DNA from: a virus
Virus record (IMG/VR): IMGVR_UViG_3300036715_003541
Coordinates: 1-64,000 of that record
Length of the DNA stretch: 64,000 nucleotides
Reading direction: 5' to 3' (one strand)
In this document: positions 8,448 to 17,740 of the stretch, piece after piece
Layout: the number at the start of each line of letters is the position of its first letter
Numbering within the stretch: the stretch's first letter is position 1
The notes under the pieces: model-generated
What the model was told of the DNA's origin: nothing
Database searches by the model: none
The model's input: only the letters and a program-made list of their open reading frames with translations
Position numbers and translations under genes: made by a program

Positions 8448-11351
8448 TTAGTTTACAGAAACTACTTTAGTACCAGTTAAAGTTTTATTTAATGTTAACC
8501 AAAGTTCATTCGAACCATCAAAAACAACTTTTGATGCAAAGTAGTCAACATCTTCAACAAGAGTTACACCATCCAATTTAACAACTGGGGAAGCACTTCC
8601 TGTATAAGACTTAACACGTAATACTGGGTTTTTCAAAGTTTTTGTACTTAAAGTAAATGTTGCAGATAAAACATTTGCGTTTGCTGTAAATGTATATGCA
8701 CTATATACTGGATCGAAACTTGAACTACCATAACTCAAAGATGTTGAGTCACTTACACCAGCTGGACCGGATGTTGTTACACTTCCTGTAGACGCTGATA
8801 CTGTTGCTTCCAAGGAATATTGCGAATCAGTTACAATTGAATCAACAGATCCTTTTGATCCCAAGTTAAACAATAAACTGTAGCTTCGTTTTGGATATCC
8901 AGAGGAGGAAGATGCGTCACCATATGTTGGGAATGAAGTTTGACCAATTGAACCCATGTTTGTACCCCAAGCCATTAACTTTGAGTTAGCGTCATAAGGT
9001 AAATTGTATTGATTTAATTGATATGTCCAATTCCAGTCATAAGGTAAACCAGAAGCTCCAATACCAGAGTCAACAATTCGTGTGGAACTTGTTTTACCCC
9101 AATTTGTATAGAACCAACCTTGACCAGCATCCTTAGCTGTATATTTTTCAGTTTGAACCAATGACATTTCACTGTTATTTGAATTTGTCCACATTACAGT
9201 GTGTGGCATAAGTGTGGCTACATTGTATATCCATGTTCCTGATGAAAGTGATACTGGTGAACTTGTTGTTCTAAATTTATAATGGTCACCCCATCCTAAA
9301 CCAGAAATTGGTCCTTCAACACCATCATATTTCAATGCTCCGTAAGGTGAGCGATCATCTGCATTAAATGCATTTGCCGCTAACAAAGAGCTATCAATAG
9401 TATGAGCCCAAACAATACTGTCACGACCCGTTGAAAACACATAATGAATTTTTGTTTTTACTGGTCTATCAACTTGTGGGTAAGTAGGTAGCTCACCCTG
9501 TGAACGTAGTACATCCCAAGAGTATTCGTAAATAGAATGATGCTTTCCTGCGAAAATCGTTCTAAATGTACCCGCAGCACGACGTGATGACATTGTATCT
9601 CGATCTGCACCACCAGATAAATGATGTACTGTATATCCCCAGCCTGGAGCCTCTGTTCTTGCAGCTGCGTCCACCACTGTTGAGGCAAGTAAGTAACTGC
9701 ATTTTACGATATAACCACCATAAAAACCAGATGGGTCTAAAGCGTCATTTCTAACTAAATAACATGATCTTTCTTTATTCGCAGAATCTTTCCATGTAAA
9801 CAAATCTGAATTATATCCAGACAAACTCACATTCGAATATGCAATTGCTGCAAATGGTGTAGGTGGAGCTACAATTGAATCGTTTACACTAAATGTATGT
9901 GTGCCTGTGAAGCTTTTCTTTAAAACAACAAATAATGTTTGACTTGCACTATCAAGAGAAGTTACATAATCAGTAGTTGTTAAAGTAATATCATCATACT
10001 TTAAATCTGTTGGAACAGCTGTTGTATATGGCTTAATTCTAAACATAGGATTAACAACCGTTTTTGTACCAGCAGCCATACTCACAACCATCGCATTGTA
10101 AGTGTCAGGTGTTACATCAATTGTTCCATAAATTGGATTATATCCATTTGATAAACTAACCGTATCTGACCTGCCAATACCAGCAACAGAAGTTGTTACC
10201 AAAGAACCACGAGTTGCTGTTGTTGCCAATGCTACCAATGCTTCTTGACGAGTTACGGCTGTTGATGTTACTGTTTTTTGACCAAGCAATACATACAAAG
10301 AATAACTTTGATATGGATAACCTGTAATTGTACCTACACCACCAGTTGCATATTTAGAGGCTGAATTTGTACCAACTGCACCATATTGCATTTGCCAACC
10401 AATAGGCTTTGAAGTTGTTGTTGGTAATTGCCATTGATGCAATGAATATGTCCAGTTCCAATCATATGGCATATTTGGAGTTGCTGGCATACCAGAGTCA
10501 ACTACTTTTGTTGCTGATGTTTTTGTCCAATTTGTATACAACATTCCTTGTCCAGCATCTTGTTTTGTATAAGGTGATGTTGCTAACAAACCAATTTCAG
10601 CATTTTTTGTGTTATTCCAAGAATAAACATAAGGTAATGTGTTTGCAACATTGTATGTCCATGTTGAACTCATCGTTGCGGGGGCACTTGTAGTTAAAAA
10701 TTTGTATTTATCACCCCAACCCACACCGTCAATAGTTGATGTTGCTACATCTGCATACTCTAAATCTCCATAAGGTGATTTAGCATCCCCCGAATAACCC
10801 GCCAATGCATATGAACTTGTATCATGTGTTACAGTATATACTGGATGATCTTTTCCAGAAATAAACATCCATTGTACTTTTACTGGAACATTAATAACTG
10901 CTCCTCCAGATGATTTTAATTGAGAGTAACTATACTCAATGATTGTATGCTCCGCACCCGAAGATACAACTGTCTTTACTCCACCAGGTGTGTATTTTGT
11001 GGAAAACAAAACATAGTCACTTCCCCTTTGCGTTGCAGCAAAACCAAAACCAGGTTGAGTCGCCCCTGCCGTAACAGTCCGTGTTACATTTGTTGGTAAT
11101 ACATATGTGTATTTACGAAGATAACCACCGTAAGATCCAGAAGGATCTGTTGTAGTGGTTGGATCTACCATAAATGCGGTACGTGTTTTTCCACCTGAAT
11201 CTGTCCAAGAAACTGTTGTTCCAACATAACCAGCATCTGTTGTTGCAGATGAAGTTAACTTACTGGTTGATTTACCGACATCAATATTATTTTCACACGC
11301 CAGTGAAAATAAAGTAAATAGTAAAATCATTAATGACATTATTTTTTTCAT
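8448..11351 (-). CDS. Putative secreted lipoprotein with a duplicated ~450-aa module (moron-like), 967 aa
   Basis: From ATG 11351 the protein starts with MKK, a hydrophobic stretch and LFSLAC, a lipoprotein-type signal peptide with a candidate lipidated Cys19 (the -3 residue is Ser, so the lipobox is imperfect). The body consists of two homologous halves in tandem. Each has a DPSG-YGGY segment, an SPYG-L-Y segment, GWGD-YKF, KDAGQG--YTNW, a VDSG-----PYDWNWTY segment and a YSL closing strand. I do not recognise the fold; a secreted carbohydrate-active or surface protein is possible. ATG 11351 has GAGGAG 5 nt upstream, whereas a longer reading to 11444 would run through the promoter hairpin. 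Promoter and terminator flank the gene, so it looks like an independently expressed host-modifying moron inside the fibre cluster. Confidence 0.65.
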   Translation of the reverse strand: MKKIMSLMILLFTLFSLACENNIDVGKSTSKLTSSATTDAGYVGTTVSWTDSGGKTRTAFMVDPTTTTDPSGSYGGYLRKYTYVLPTNVTRTVTAGATQPGFGFAATQRGSDYVLFSTKYTPGGVKTVVSSGAEHTIIEYSYSQLKSSGGAVINVPVKVQWMFISGKDHPVYTVTHDTSSYALAGYSGDAKSPYGDLEYADVATSTIDGVGWGDKYKFLTTSAPATMSSTWTYNVANTLPYVYSWNNTKNAEIGLLATSPYTKQDAGQGMLYTNWTKTSATKVVDSGMPATPNMPYDWNWTYSLHQWQLPTTTSKPIGWQMQYGAVGTNSASKYATGGVGTITGYPYQSYSLYVLLGQKTVTSTAVTRQEALVALATTATRGSLVTTSVAGIGRSDTVSLSNGYNPIYGTIDVTPDTYNAMVVSMAAGTKTVVNPMFRIKPYTTAVPTDLKYDDITLTTTDYVTSLDSASQTLFVVLKKSFTGTHTFSVNDSIVAPPTPFAAIAYSNVSLSGYNSDLFTWKDSANKERSCYLVRNDALDPSGFYGGYIVKCSYLLASTVVDAAARTEAPGWGYTVHHLSGGADRDTMSSRRAAGTFRTIFAGKHHSIYEYSWDVLRSQGELPTYPQVDRPVKTKIHYVFSTGRDSIVWAHTIDSSLLAANAFNADDRSPYGALKYDGVEGPISGLGWGDHYKFRTTSSPVSLSSGTWIYNVATLMPHTVMWTNSNNSEMSLVQTEKYTAKDAGQGWFYTNWGKTSSTRIVDSGIGASGLPYDWNWTYQLNQYNLPYDANSKLMAWGTNMGSIGQTSFPTYGDASSSSGYPKRSYSLLFNLGSKGSVDSIVTDSQYSLEATVSASTGSVTTSGPAGVSDSTSLSYGSSSFDPVYSAYTFTANANVLSATFTLSTKTLKNPVLRVKSYTGSASPVVKLDGVTLVEDVDYFASKVVFDGSNELWLTLNKTLTGTKVVSVN

Positions 11352-11389
11352 ACTACTCCTCATTGTCATACCCAAAATATGACTCACAA

Positions 11390-11419
11390 AATATAAGACG
11401 CGCTCAACAAAAATGTCAA
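11390..11419 (-). promoter_or_regulatory. Sigma70-like promoter of the lipoprotein gene
   Basis: On the minus strand a perfect TTGACA (11414-11419) is followed after 18 nt by TATATT (11390-11395); TTATAT one base earlier gives a 17-nt spacer. This is the best sigma70 consensus match noticed in the window and lies 38 nt before the lipoprotein ATG. Confidence 0.6.
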
Positions 11420-11423
11420 GCGC
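11400..11423 (-). terminator. Hairpin overlapping the lipoprotein promoter, possible terminator of the upstream fibre gene
   Basis: GCGCTTGACA-TTTT-TGTTGAGCGC pairs over 10 bp (two G-T pairs), followed by a U-poor GTCTTATATTTTG. It lies 21 nt after the stop of the 354-aa gene, so it may end that transcript. The 5' arm contains the -35 box, so it could also act as an operator. Confidence 0.5.
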
Positions 11424-11444
11424 CTCGTGTCGTTTAAATTTCAA

Positions 11445-12509
11445 TCAAACATCTGTTTCAATGTACTGACTGATAACATCTATTGATGTTGCCGCAGCTG
11501 TTGTTCCATTATTAATCCATATTTGTAAATCTAATAATTGAGTATCCGCTGGTCTACGTGTGGAAATTTGATCATCATATGTAGCACCATTATCTAATCG
11601 TAATAACCTTGTTGAAATTTTACTTGTAACAGGTGTACTTATAATAGTTACTTCATATGGAATATTTATAGTTTGTGCAGGAAAACCGGCGCCAGCATCA
11701 GTTAACAATGCACCAACTGTTGTGTCATTTTGAATTAAATTTACATTCGCTCCACCTGCATCACAACCAAAACCAATAACATTTGTAAGTGTGCTTGGAT
11801 TAACGTTACCAATAACGGCAGCTGATCCAATTAAACCAACAAACCATCTATTTGTTGCGTTAGCTGTACTTACAAAAAATCTTGCTTTGTAAATAAAACC
11901 ACCACGATTCAACGCGCCACCAACTGTAAATTGTAAAGCACCATTTCTAATACCAGCGCTTGTTCCAGCAGTAGTAGAACTGACATAACCAATTCTTCGA
12001 GATTGTGTGGCAACGTTTGTTACCGCTACTGTTCTAGCAGTTGCAGTACCCGTTACAGTAGCGCCCATACCAATTGCAGATACAGTTGTACTATTTCCAT
12101 TTGCTGTAAAAAAACCAACTTTATTATCTGAAAGACATGGTTGTATAGGTGCATAGTTTAAACCAGGTCTATACATACAAAGTCTTTCATAATTTTTAAC
12201 AAGTTCTGTAAATAATACAACCCCACCCAGATAAGCTGGTGCTGTTGGTATTGTTGTAGTATTACCAACAACTAAACTACCTGTTGATTCTACTGTTAGC
12301 TTAGAAGCTCCTGCAAAAGCGCCTGCATTATTGTATTGCACTTGACCTGTAGTACCACCTGGTGAGCCGCTGCCACCAGTAACAGCTACTGTTGCAGTTG
12401 AACCAGATACTGTTGCCGCGACAGCAGTGCCAGTGAAATTAACTGTGTTTACAGGACCTTGATCAGCCCCTTCATCTTGTATAATAATAGGTGGATTATA
12501 TAAAGGCAT
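11445..12509 (-). CDS. Tail-fibre-like protein, 354 aa
   Basis: The N-terminal region (about residues 20-65) is Gly/Thr/Val-rich with GTAVAATVSG repeats, then GGSGSPGGTTGQVQYNNAG, the segment commonly found at the start of phage fibre head domains. The C-terminal ~200 residues look like a compact beta domain (NRWFVGLIGSAAVIGNV, YEVTIISTPVTSKI). Charge is low and Ala/Thr content high, as in other fibre proteins. It is followed by the hairpin at 11400-11423 and preceded by the repeat-rich fibre gene. A receptor-binding or fibre-tip role is likely by type, but no specific family is claimed. Confidence 0.7.
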   Translation of the reverse strand: MPLYNPPIIIQDEGADQGPVNTVNFTGTAVAATVSGSTATVAVTGGSGSPGGTTGQVQYNNAGAFAGASKLTVESTGSLVVGNTTTIPTAPAYLGGVVLFTELVKNYERLCMYRPGLNYAPIQPCLSDNKVGFFTANGNSTTVSAIGMGATVTGTATARTVAVTNVATQSRRIGYVSSTTAGTSAGIRNGALQFTVGGALNRGGFIYKARFFVSTANATNRWFVGLIGSAAVIGNVNPSTLTNVIGFGCDAGGANVNLIQNDTTVGALLTDAGAGFPAQTINIPYEVTIISTPVTSKISTRLLRLDNGATYDDQISTRRPADTQLLDLQIWINNGTTAAATSIDVISQYIETDV

Positions 12510-12519
12510 AACTAAACTC

Positions 12520-13899
12520 TCATGTTAACTGTGTGATACGAGCACTGCCAACCGCAGATACCCATATACCATCTATAACACCAGTATAAGAAGAAGGAAC
12601 TTCATAATAACCTGATGGAGCAATTTTTACCGTAAAAGATGTTGTCGATGCTGTGGCACCAAGTTTTAAATATAAGAAGGAAGAACTATCATTATAAAAT
12701 GTAGCCCCTTTTCTTAATGTATTTAATGCCAATAAAGTAACGGTTGTTATGGATGCCGCAACGCTTGTTATTGCACTTGTTGTTGAAGTGTCAGTGGTAA
12801 CAGGAATAGCTGGTTGATCGGAGGCTAAAACAACTGGAGCAGAGTTTGCTGATGTTTTTTGACCTAATGTATTTAATCTTGCTGTTAAAGTTGCATCTAA
12901 TGCTAAACCATTAGTTGTACCAATATTCGCTGTTACTGTACCTGATACAACAGCATTTAAATTGCTTCCAGTCGCTTGTGTGACAGTAACAGTACCAGAA
13001 ACAGCTTGCGTTCCAGATGGAATATTACGCACAATTAATCCATATTCAGAACCAACTGGAGTTGTATTTGTTAAAGCAGCATTATTTGTGCCATCACTTA
13101 TCTTAGTGCGTGCTGTACCGCCTGTTAAAGTTGCATCTAACGCCAAACCACCAGTTGTACCAATGTTAGCTGTTACTGTACCAGTAACAATAGCGTTTAA
13201 ATTGCTTCCTGTAGATTGCGTAACTGTAACAGTACCTGATACAGGCTGTGTTGTTGTACCTGTTGGATCAATCCTTACAGTGCCATCTGTAGCGACTCTA
13301 ACAGCTTTTAACAGAGTTCCGTCAGATCCACCCATAAATGTAGCGGAAGCTGGTACAGCTGAACCTGTGGCAGAAACAGAGGCATTGTTAAAATTACCTG
13401 AAGCAACAACAGTTGCATTTAAGTTTGCGGCTGTTGCTTGTGTGACAGTAACAGTACCAGAAACAGCTTGCGTTCCAGATGGAATATTACGCACAATTAA
13501 TCCATATTCAGAACCACCTGGAGTTGTATTTGTTAAAGCGGCATTATTTGTACCGTCACTTATCTTAGTACGTGCTGTACCGCCTGTTAAAGTTGCATCT
13601 AACGCCAAACCACCAGTTGTGCCTACGTTTGCAGTAACAGTACCAGTAACAACAGCGTTTAAATTGCTTCCTGTAGATTGCGTAACTGTAACGGTACCAG
13701 ATACAGGTTGAGTTGTTGTTCCAGATGGATCAACTTTTAAAACACCAGTATTATCTGTTTTTAAATATCTAAAATTAGTACCATCAGAACCAGCAACTGT
13801 TAAAGCAGAAGTAGTAGCAGTAACTGCTTTACCATTTGTGATAGCGGCTTCATAGCCATCGCTATTATAAATAATTGAAATTGGGGACTCTAAAGACAT
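12520..13899 (-). CDS. Repeat-containing fibre protein, 459 aa
   Basis: The protein is built of short beta repeats. GTVTVTQ-tg-NLNA and the NVGTT/NIGTT-GLALDATLT unit recur three or four times, with an SDGTN-AALTNT segment between. The last ~90 residues (FYNDSSSFLYLKLGATASTTSF... VPSSYTGVIDGIW) form a separate C-terminal domain seen in many phage tail proteins. One D-G-Y motif lies at the N-terminus. At DNA level a 297-nt block is repeated nearly exactly with a 462-nt period (see repeat entries), so the repeats are recent or maintained by recombination. It is an elongated fibre or whisker by analogy. Confidence 0.72.
   Translation of the reverse strand: MSLESPISIIYNSDGYEAAITNGKAVTATTSALTVAGSDGTNFRYLKTDNTGVLKVDPSGTTTQPVSGTVTVTQSTGSNLNAVVTGTVTANVGTTGGLALDATLTGGTARTKISDGTNNAALTNTTPGGSEYGLIVRNIPSGTQAVSGTVTVTQATAANLNATVVASGNFNNASVSATGSAVPASATFMGGSDGTLLKAVRVATDGTVRIDPTGTTTQPVSGTVTVTQSTGSNLNAIVTGTVTANIGTTGGLALDATLTGGTARTKISDGTNNAALTNTTPVGSEYGLIVRNIPSGTQAVSGTVTVTQATGSNLNAVVSGTVTANIGTTNGLALDATLTARLNTLGQKTSANSAPVVLASDQPAIPVTTDTSTTSAITSVAASITTVTLLALNTLRKGATFYNDSSSFLYLKLGATASTTSFTVKIAPSGYYEVPSSYTGVIDGIWVSAVGSARITQLT
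12975..13271 (-). repeat. Direct repeat copy within the fibre gene
   Basis: A 297-nt segment that matches 13437-13733 with only scattered differences by eye (offset 462 nt, 154 codons). The period keeps the reading frame. It encodes the TVTVTQ/NLNA/NIGTT/GLALDATLT/SDGTN/GLIVRNIPSG block. Confidence 0.85.
13437..13733 (-). repeat. Direct repeat copy within the fibre gene
   Basis: Second copy of the 297-nt block at 12975-13271, in the same frame and orientation. Most differences are silent third positions, consistent with recent duplication or gene conversion. Confidence 0.85.
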
Positions 13900-13920
13900 T
13901 TTTTTACCTTACTTTTAAAA

Positions 13921-14643
13921 TTAAGAAATTACACGCACTCTACTTACTTCAAAAACACCTGAGTAAGTTATATTTTCTGTACAAGTTGTTACGATAGCAT
14001 TAAATTCATCATATACATGCCACAATATTTGATTAACTGTTTTATTTGGATTATAAGATATTGTCTTATCATATATCTTGTTTGTTTTAGCTATAGATGT
14101 ATACCATGTAATTACCTCAGGAAATGGTGTACCATAAACATTTATAATTTCTTTATAAGCACCAGAGGCGTACCCTTCAAAAGGTCCATTTATAGATAAG
14201 TGTATTAGTTTCCTAATAGAATCATGATCAATATAAGATGGAGATCCATCCACAATGGATAAAAAATACCCATCTGCACCAGGCAATAAAGCTTCCCATT
14301 GTGTACTATTTAAAAATGGAATAGCACCTGGAGCTTGACTTAATAAATGAAAATTAATAACATTTGGATTTGGGAAGTAACCATCTAAATCCCCACCTAC
14401 CGGACCTGTTACAGTAGTGCTAACTTCCAATGGAAACCAATAAACATTAGAATCATCTCTACGATAAATTGTATTTGTATCTGTTCTCCAAATAACTTCA
14501 CCTGGATATGTAGATACTGGAAATGAACTTAAAGCTGGTAAAGATAATATACCACCATGCGCCCTATCAAATGAATAAGCACCTGTAATTGTTTTATCCG
14601 AAGAATCATTTATATTTACTTGAACTATAGCTACTGCGCTCAT
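13921..14643 (-). CDS. Virion structural protein with fibre-type modules, 240 aa
   Basis: The sequence has a segment near residues 40-65 (YPGEVIWRTDTNTIYRRDDSN) resembling the loop found at the ends of phage fibre and baseplate proteins, then a GPVGGDLDGYFPNP collagen-like stretch typical of fibre connectors. The C-terminal ~100 residues (VITWYTSIAKTNKIYDKTI...) look like a small beta domain that also occurs, more divergently, in the neighbouring 234-aa protein. Two D-G-Y motifs are present. It sits within the run of structural genes 12.5-18.4 kb. Exact location in the virion is unknown. Confidence 0.62.
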   Translation of the reverse strand: MSAVAIVQVNINDSSDKTITGAYSFDRAHGGILSLPALSSFPVSTYPGEVIWRTDTNTIYRRDDSNVYWFPLEVSTTVTGPVGGDLDGYFPNPNVINFHLLSQAPGAIPFLNSTQWEALLPGADGYFLSIVDGSPSYIDHDSIRKLIHLSINGPFEGYASGAYKEIINVYGTPFPEVITWYTSIAKTNKIYDKTISYNPNKTVNQILWHVYDEFNAIVTTCTENITYSGVFEVSRVRVIS

Positions 14644-14659
14644 ACTATCCTCATAAATG

Positions 14660-15364
14660 TCATATAATTCTTATGTATTCAACGTTCTTTATATAGTTCC
14701 TATCATAAACAATATTTATTGTTAACAAAGATACCACAGACCCTATATTATTATAGCATATTGAATTTACTTTTGTTATTTTATTTAGTGTATAAAATAT
14801 TTCATATTCTTGATTTTTTTCAGCTAATGTATTATCCTTATATATTGTGTAATTTATTGGTTTTTGTACAGTGTATCCATCATATGTAATTACACCATAA
14901 CCATCAATAACATAATCATGTGCTAATGTATTTAATCTTTCATGACTATTTATAGAAAGACCTGTTGAATTTTGCGCCAAATAATCTAAAGCAGATTGAA
15001 CGTTATTTGCTGGTATCAAAGAAGTGGAATTATCATAGCCAATTACAGATGCACCAGATCTATAAATAAAATGACAATACCCATCTAAAGAATCTGATAT
15101 TGTTTCATATGTATTAAATGTACTATCTGATAGTATTTGTTTAATTGTAACATAGCCATCAATTGTACTTGTTTTTAAATAAACTCTATCAAAAATATCT
15201 GGCTTTAATTCATCAAACAATAAATTAAAACCAGAAACAGATAATATACCTGATGTAATAGAAGATAGTGTAATATTAGATACAAAAGAGTAATACCCAT
15301 CAGAAGAAATCTCTTTCTTATATGGTATATCAGATCTTTTAATATCAATATTACGTAAAGTCAT
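14660..15364 (-). CDS. Virion structural protein, 234 aa
   Basis: I do not recognise a specific family. The protein is beta-rich and carries five D-G-Y tripeptides (SDGYYSF, IDGYVT, LDGYCHF, IDGYGV, YDGYTV), the highest density in the window. The middle (PANNVQSALDYLAQN) is a helix typical of phage fibre or baseplate proteins that precede a C-terminal head. The C-terminal half resembles the C-terminal part of the upstream-neighbour 240-aa protein (SICYNNIGSVVSLLTINIVYDRN). Its start overlaps the 106-aa gene by ATGA at 15361-15364, so the two are translationally coupled. Confidence 0.6.
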   Translation of the reverse strand: MTLRNIDIKRSDIPYKKEISSDGYYSFVSNITLSSITSGILSVSGFNLLFDELKPDIFDRVYLKTSTIDGYVTIKQILSDSTFNTYETISDSLDGYCHFIYRSGASVIGYDNSTSLIPANNVQSALDYLAQNSTGLSINSHERLNTLAHDYVIDGYGVITYDGYTVQKPINYTIYKDNTLAEKNQEYEIFYTLNKITKVNSICYNNIGSVVSLLTINIVYDRNYIKNVEYIRII

Positions 15365-15681
15365 TCTTTAGCCCAAGCATCCACTCTTACAACAGAGCTA
15401 CTTCCAGATTTTAATCGAAACCAAATTTTATTACATGTTCTATGATCAAATAACAATGCACCAACAGTTGCAGGATTTAATTCTCCATGCACCGTGAAAC
15501 CATTAAATGAATATTCAACAATACCAGTACCTTCATTATACAAAGAAAATGATTGTACCGGAAATGTAATTAATACATCAGGATAATAACCATCTACTGG
15601 TGAGCCAAATGTTGCACTTGATATTGTTTTCTTTTGAAAGAAGTTATAATCTCTTCCTAGTGATACTCTATAATCTGCCAT
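15361..15681 (-). CDS. Small virion protein, 106 aa
   Basis: A 106-aa beta-rich product with the motif PVDGYYPDV near residue 30, then a compact domain ending in WFRLKSGSSSVVRVDAWAKE. The last segment (IWFRL-SG-S-VRV-AW) is the kind of strand seen in small baseplate or fibre-tip proteins that cap a trimer. Start ATG 15681 follows a TAGGAG site. It is coupled to the next gene by a 4-nt overlap. The structural role is inferred from neighbours and composition. Confidence 0.58.
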   Translation of the reverse strand: MADYRVSLGRDYNFFQKKTISSATFGSPVDGYYPDVLITFPVQSFSLYNEGTGIVEYSFNGFTVHGELNPATVGALLFDHRTCNKIWFRLKSGSSSVVRVDAWAKE

Positions 15682-15714
15682 AATACTCCTAAAATTATTA
15701 TCAAATTAATGCGA

Positions 15715-17136
15715 TTACATGTATATTATATATGTAATTACATCACCTTTTGTAAGTGACTGATAAAATTTAACATGTGTTGAATCTATTTCCATATAAG
15801 AAGCTGAACCTTCAATTGCACCAGGATGTTTTAATAATCCCCTAACAAATATCTGCATGTTTTGACCACTTACAGATGGAGTATAACTATTGCCACCAGG
15901 TAATACTCTTGTTGTATTTGCTGGCACATCTACTGATACAATTTCATTTACACGTAAACCTGTAGAAGATCCGCCTGATGCATTGCTTAATGCTTGTAAG
16001 CTTTGTGTGATACTTTGACCAGATGTTAGTATTCCACCTGAATAATTTCTATTTCCCACTTCAGCATTTATTAAATTAACAATATCCACAATAGATGGCG
16101 TAGTTGATAATCCACTGAAAATAAAATTTGTTGTTTTGTTTGTTAAATTACTATACAAATCTAAACTATTTGTAGCCCCAATCAAATTATAAACATCTGT
16201 TAAATTTACATTTTGAGGGCGACTATTTCTAAAAGAATTCTCATCAATCACATCTAATCTTTCTCTAAATGGATAGTAAAATTTCATAGAAGATGGTTGT
16301 GTGCCCTCCCAAGTATAAGGCACACCATGATCAATTGTATCTCCAATAGCTATTTTAAAAAAAGCAATTTCGACAGAATTTGGAGAGATGGAACTTCCTG
16401 CTCTTGTTCTACCAAATACTTGATAACCATCTGGTACACCTGTTTGATCAAAATCAACAAATGTTGACTCATAATTTAAAGAATCAGCACCATCAGAAAT
16501 AGGCACACCAAGATTGTTTATTAAATTCGCATGATGAAAATCACCTGTAGAAGATAATGTAATATATCCATCACCAATATTTACTGTACTTACTTTATTC
16601 TTAGTAATAACAAATGATTTTGCATCTGTTGTTTTGCCAGAAAGATTTGTTAAATTAGTAGGTATATTTGTGGATAAATCATTTGGTCTTAGATATGTCG
16701 GGATATCTGAGTAAAAACTAGATGTTCCTTTGATGTTTTTTCTATCTGTTCTTATATAGTTAATATCATCTTCTAAAGAATATGGCTTTCTTTCTTGCCA
16801 TGAAATACTTCCGTTATTACCATCTGTTGCACCAACACTATTTTCAATGGTAATAGATGTATTTGAGTTTACATTTTTTATTAGAAACGTTCCATTGTTA
16901 TTTGAATTTGATGCATTGTATATTGTAATAAAATTACCAATAGAATTGCTTGTAAAACCAGTTAATCCAGATATTTCTATATTAGCACCTAATATAATAG
17001 ATGCTGATGTACCTAATTTACCAGGTATTGTTTCACCAAGTTTATTAAACTCATCAATAAGAGACATTGATGAGTTTTGATTTAGTGATCCAGAAATATC
17101 AAGATCTTGTTTTAAGGAATTATATCTTGTAGTCAT
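15715..17136 (-). CDS. Baseplate or tail structural protein, 473 aa
   Basis: The N-terminal third includes an SGLTGFTSNSIGNFITIYNASNSNNNGTFLI module, a motif found in phage tail proteins where a beta domain follows a linker. The middle carries two D-G-Y motifs, and the C-terminal ~100 residues (VPANTTRVLPGG... IFVRGLLKHPG... YMEIDSTHVKFYQSLTKGDVITYIIY) match the pattern of a terminal domain recurring in phage baseplate wedge proteins. No enzymatic motif is seen. It is immediately downstream of the 200-aa gene (1-nt gap) and part of the same operon. Assignment as baseplate is by context. Confidence 0.62.
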   Translation of the reverse strand: MTTRYNSLKQDLDISGSLNQNSSMSLIDEFNKLGETIPGKLGTSASIILGANIEISGLTGFTSNSIGNFITIYNASNSNNNGTFLIKNVNSNTSITIENSVGATDGNNGSISWQERKPYSLEDDINYIRTDRKNIKGTSSFYSDIPTYLRPNDLSTNIPTNLTNLSGKTTDAKSFVITKNKVSTVNIGDGYITLSSTGDFHHANLINNLGVPISDGADSLNYESTFVDFDQTGVPDGYQVFGRTRAGSSISPNSVEIAFFKIAIGDTIDHGVPYTWEGTQPSSMKFYYPFRERLDVIDENSFRNSRPQNVNLTDVYNLIGATNSLDLYSNLTNKTTNFIFSGLSTTPSIVDIVNLINAEVGNRNYSGGILTSGQSITQSLQALSNASGGSSTGLRVNEIVSVDVPANTTRVLPGGNSYTPSVSGQNMQIFVRGLLKHPGAIEGSASYMEIDSTHVKFYQSLTKGDVITYIIYM

Positions 17137-17137
17137 T

Positions 17138-17740
17138 TTATACCCTTACAGTATAGCTGCAGCGTAAATCACTTAATGCACTTGGTAGGAAACTAATGAT
17201 TTCAATAGAATCATACCCACTACCTGTTCCGCCTGATTCTAACACGCGATAATCAACGCCTTCAAAAATACCCCTACCATTATGAGTAACTGAAATGTGG
17301 AACTTATTTCCATCATACAATCCATTTATAAATTTTTCAGGTGTGTAAAAAATTCTATTTGAACTATTTTTTATTCCTATTAAAAAAATATCCTCTCTTT
17401 TTGCGTATGTTAATGCGCCAATTGCAGCCGTCACTTCCAATCCGTTTGTAATACCAGCTGACATTAAAAATTGTTTTTGATTATCATTAAATTGCAATAA
17501 GTCAACATCAGAGCAAACAACACGTATTTCACCCGCTCTTATTTTTGTATTTAACTCACCTTTTAATAAAGATATTCTTATTTCAGATTCACCAACACCA
17601 CGGATAGCTAATAAATCTCGTGTGCATCCATATAAAATTGGATTTTGGAATATTTGTAATGTCTTTCTTATTGGCGAGATATTTAATACTATAAAACAAC
17701 CATATTGTTTTAAATAAGGACCAAAAGAATTATTTCCCAT
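17138..17740 (-). CDS. Virion structural protein, 200 aa
   Basis: No recognised family. The protein is mixed alpha/beta. An early segment includes LAIRGVGESEIRISLLKGELNTKIRAGEIRVV, and the C-terminal half (FHISVTHNGRGIFEGVDYRVLESGGTGSGYDSIEII) looks like a beta domain common in phage baseplate proteins, where a VDY-V-E-GG segment forms an exposed loop. Its start overlaps the end of the 228-aa gene by 11 nt, and it ends one base before the 473-aa gene, so all three are coupled. Confidence 0.58.
   Translation of the reverse strand: MGNNSFGPYLKQYGCFIVLNISPIRKTLQIFQNPILYGCTRDLLAIRGVGESEIRISLLKGELNTKIRAGEIRVVCSDVDLLQFNDNQKQFLMSAGITNGLEVTAAIGALTYAKREDIFLIGIKNSSNRIFYTPEKFINGLYDGNKFHISVTHNGRGIFEGVDYRVLESGGTGSGYDSIEIISFLPSALSDLRCSYTVRV

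Noticed and set aside
11351-11444. The longer lipoprotein start at 11444.
   Set aside because: It would place a -35 box and hairpin inside coding sequence and a signal peptide in the middle of the N-terminus; ATG 11351 has a good ribosome-binding site.
12962-13711. A long plus-strand reading frame (249 codons) opposite the fibre gene.
   Set aside because: It mirrors the repeats of the minus-strand fibre gene, has no ribosome-binding site or independent signals, and is a shadow caused by repeat composition.
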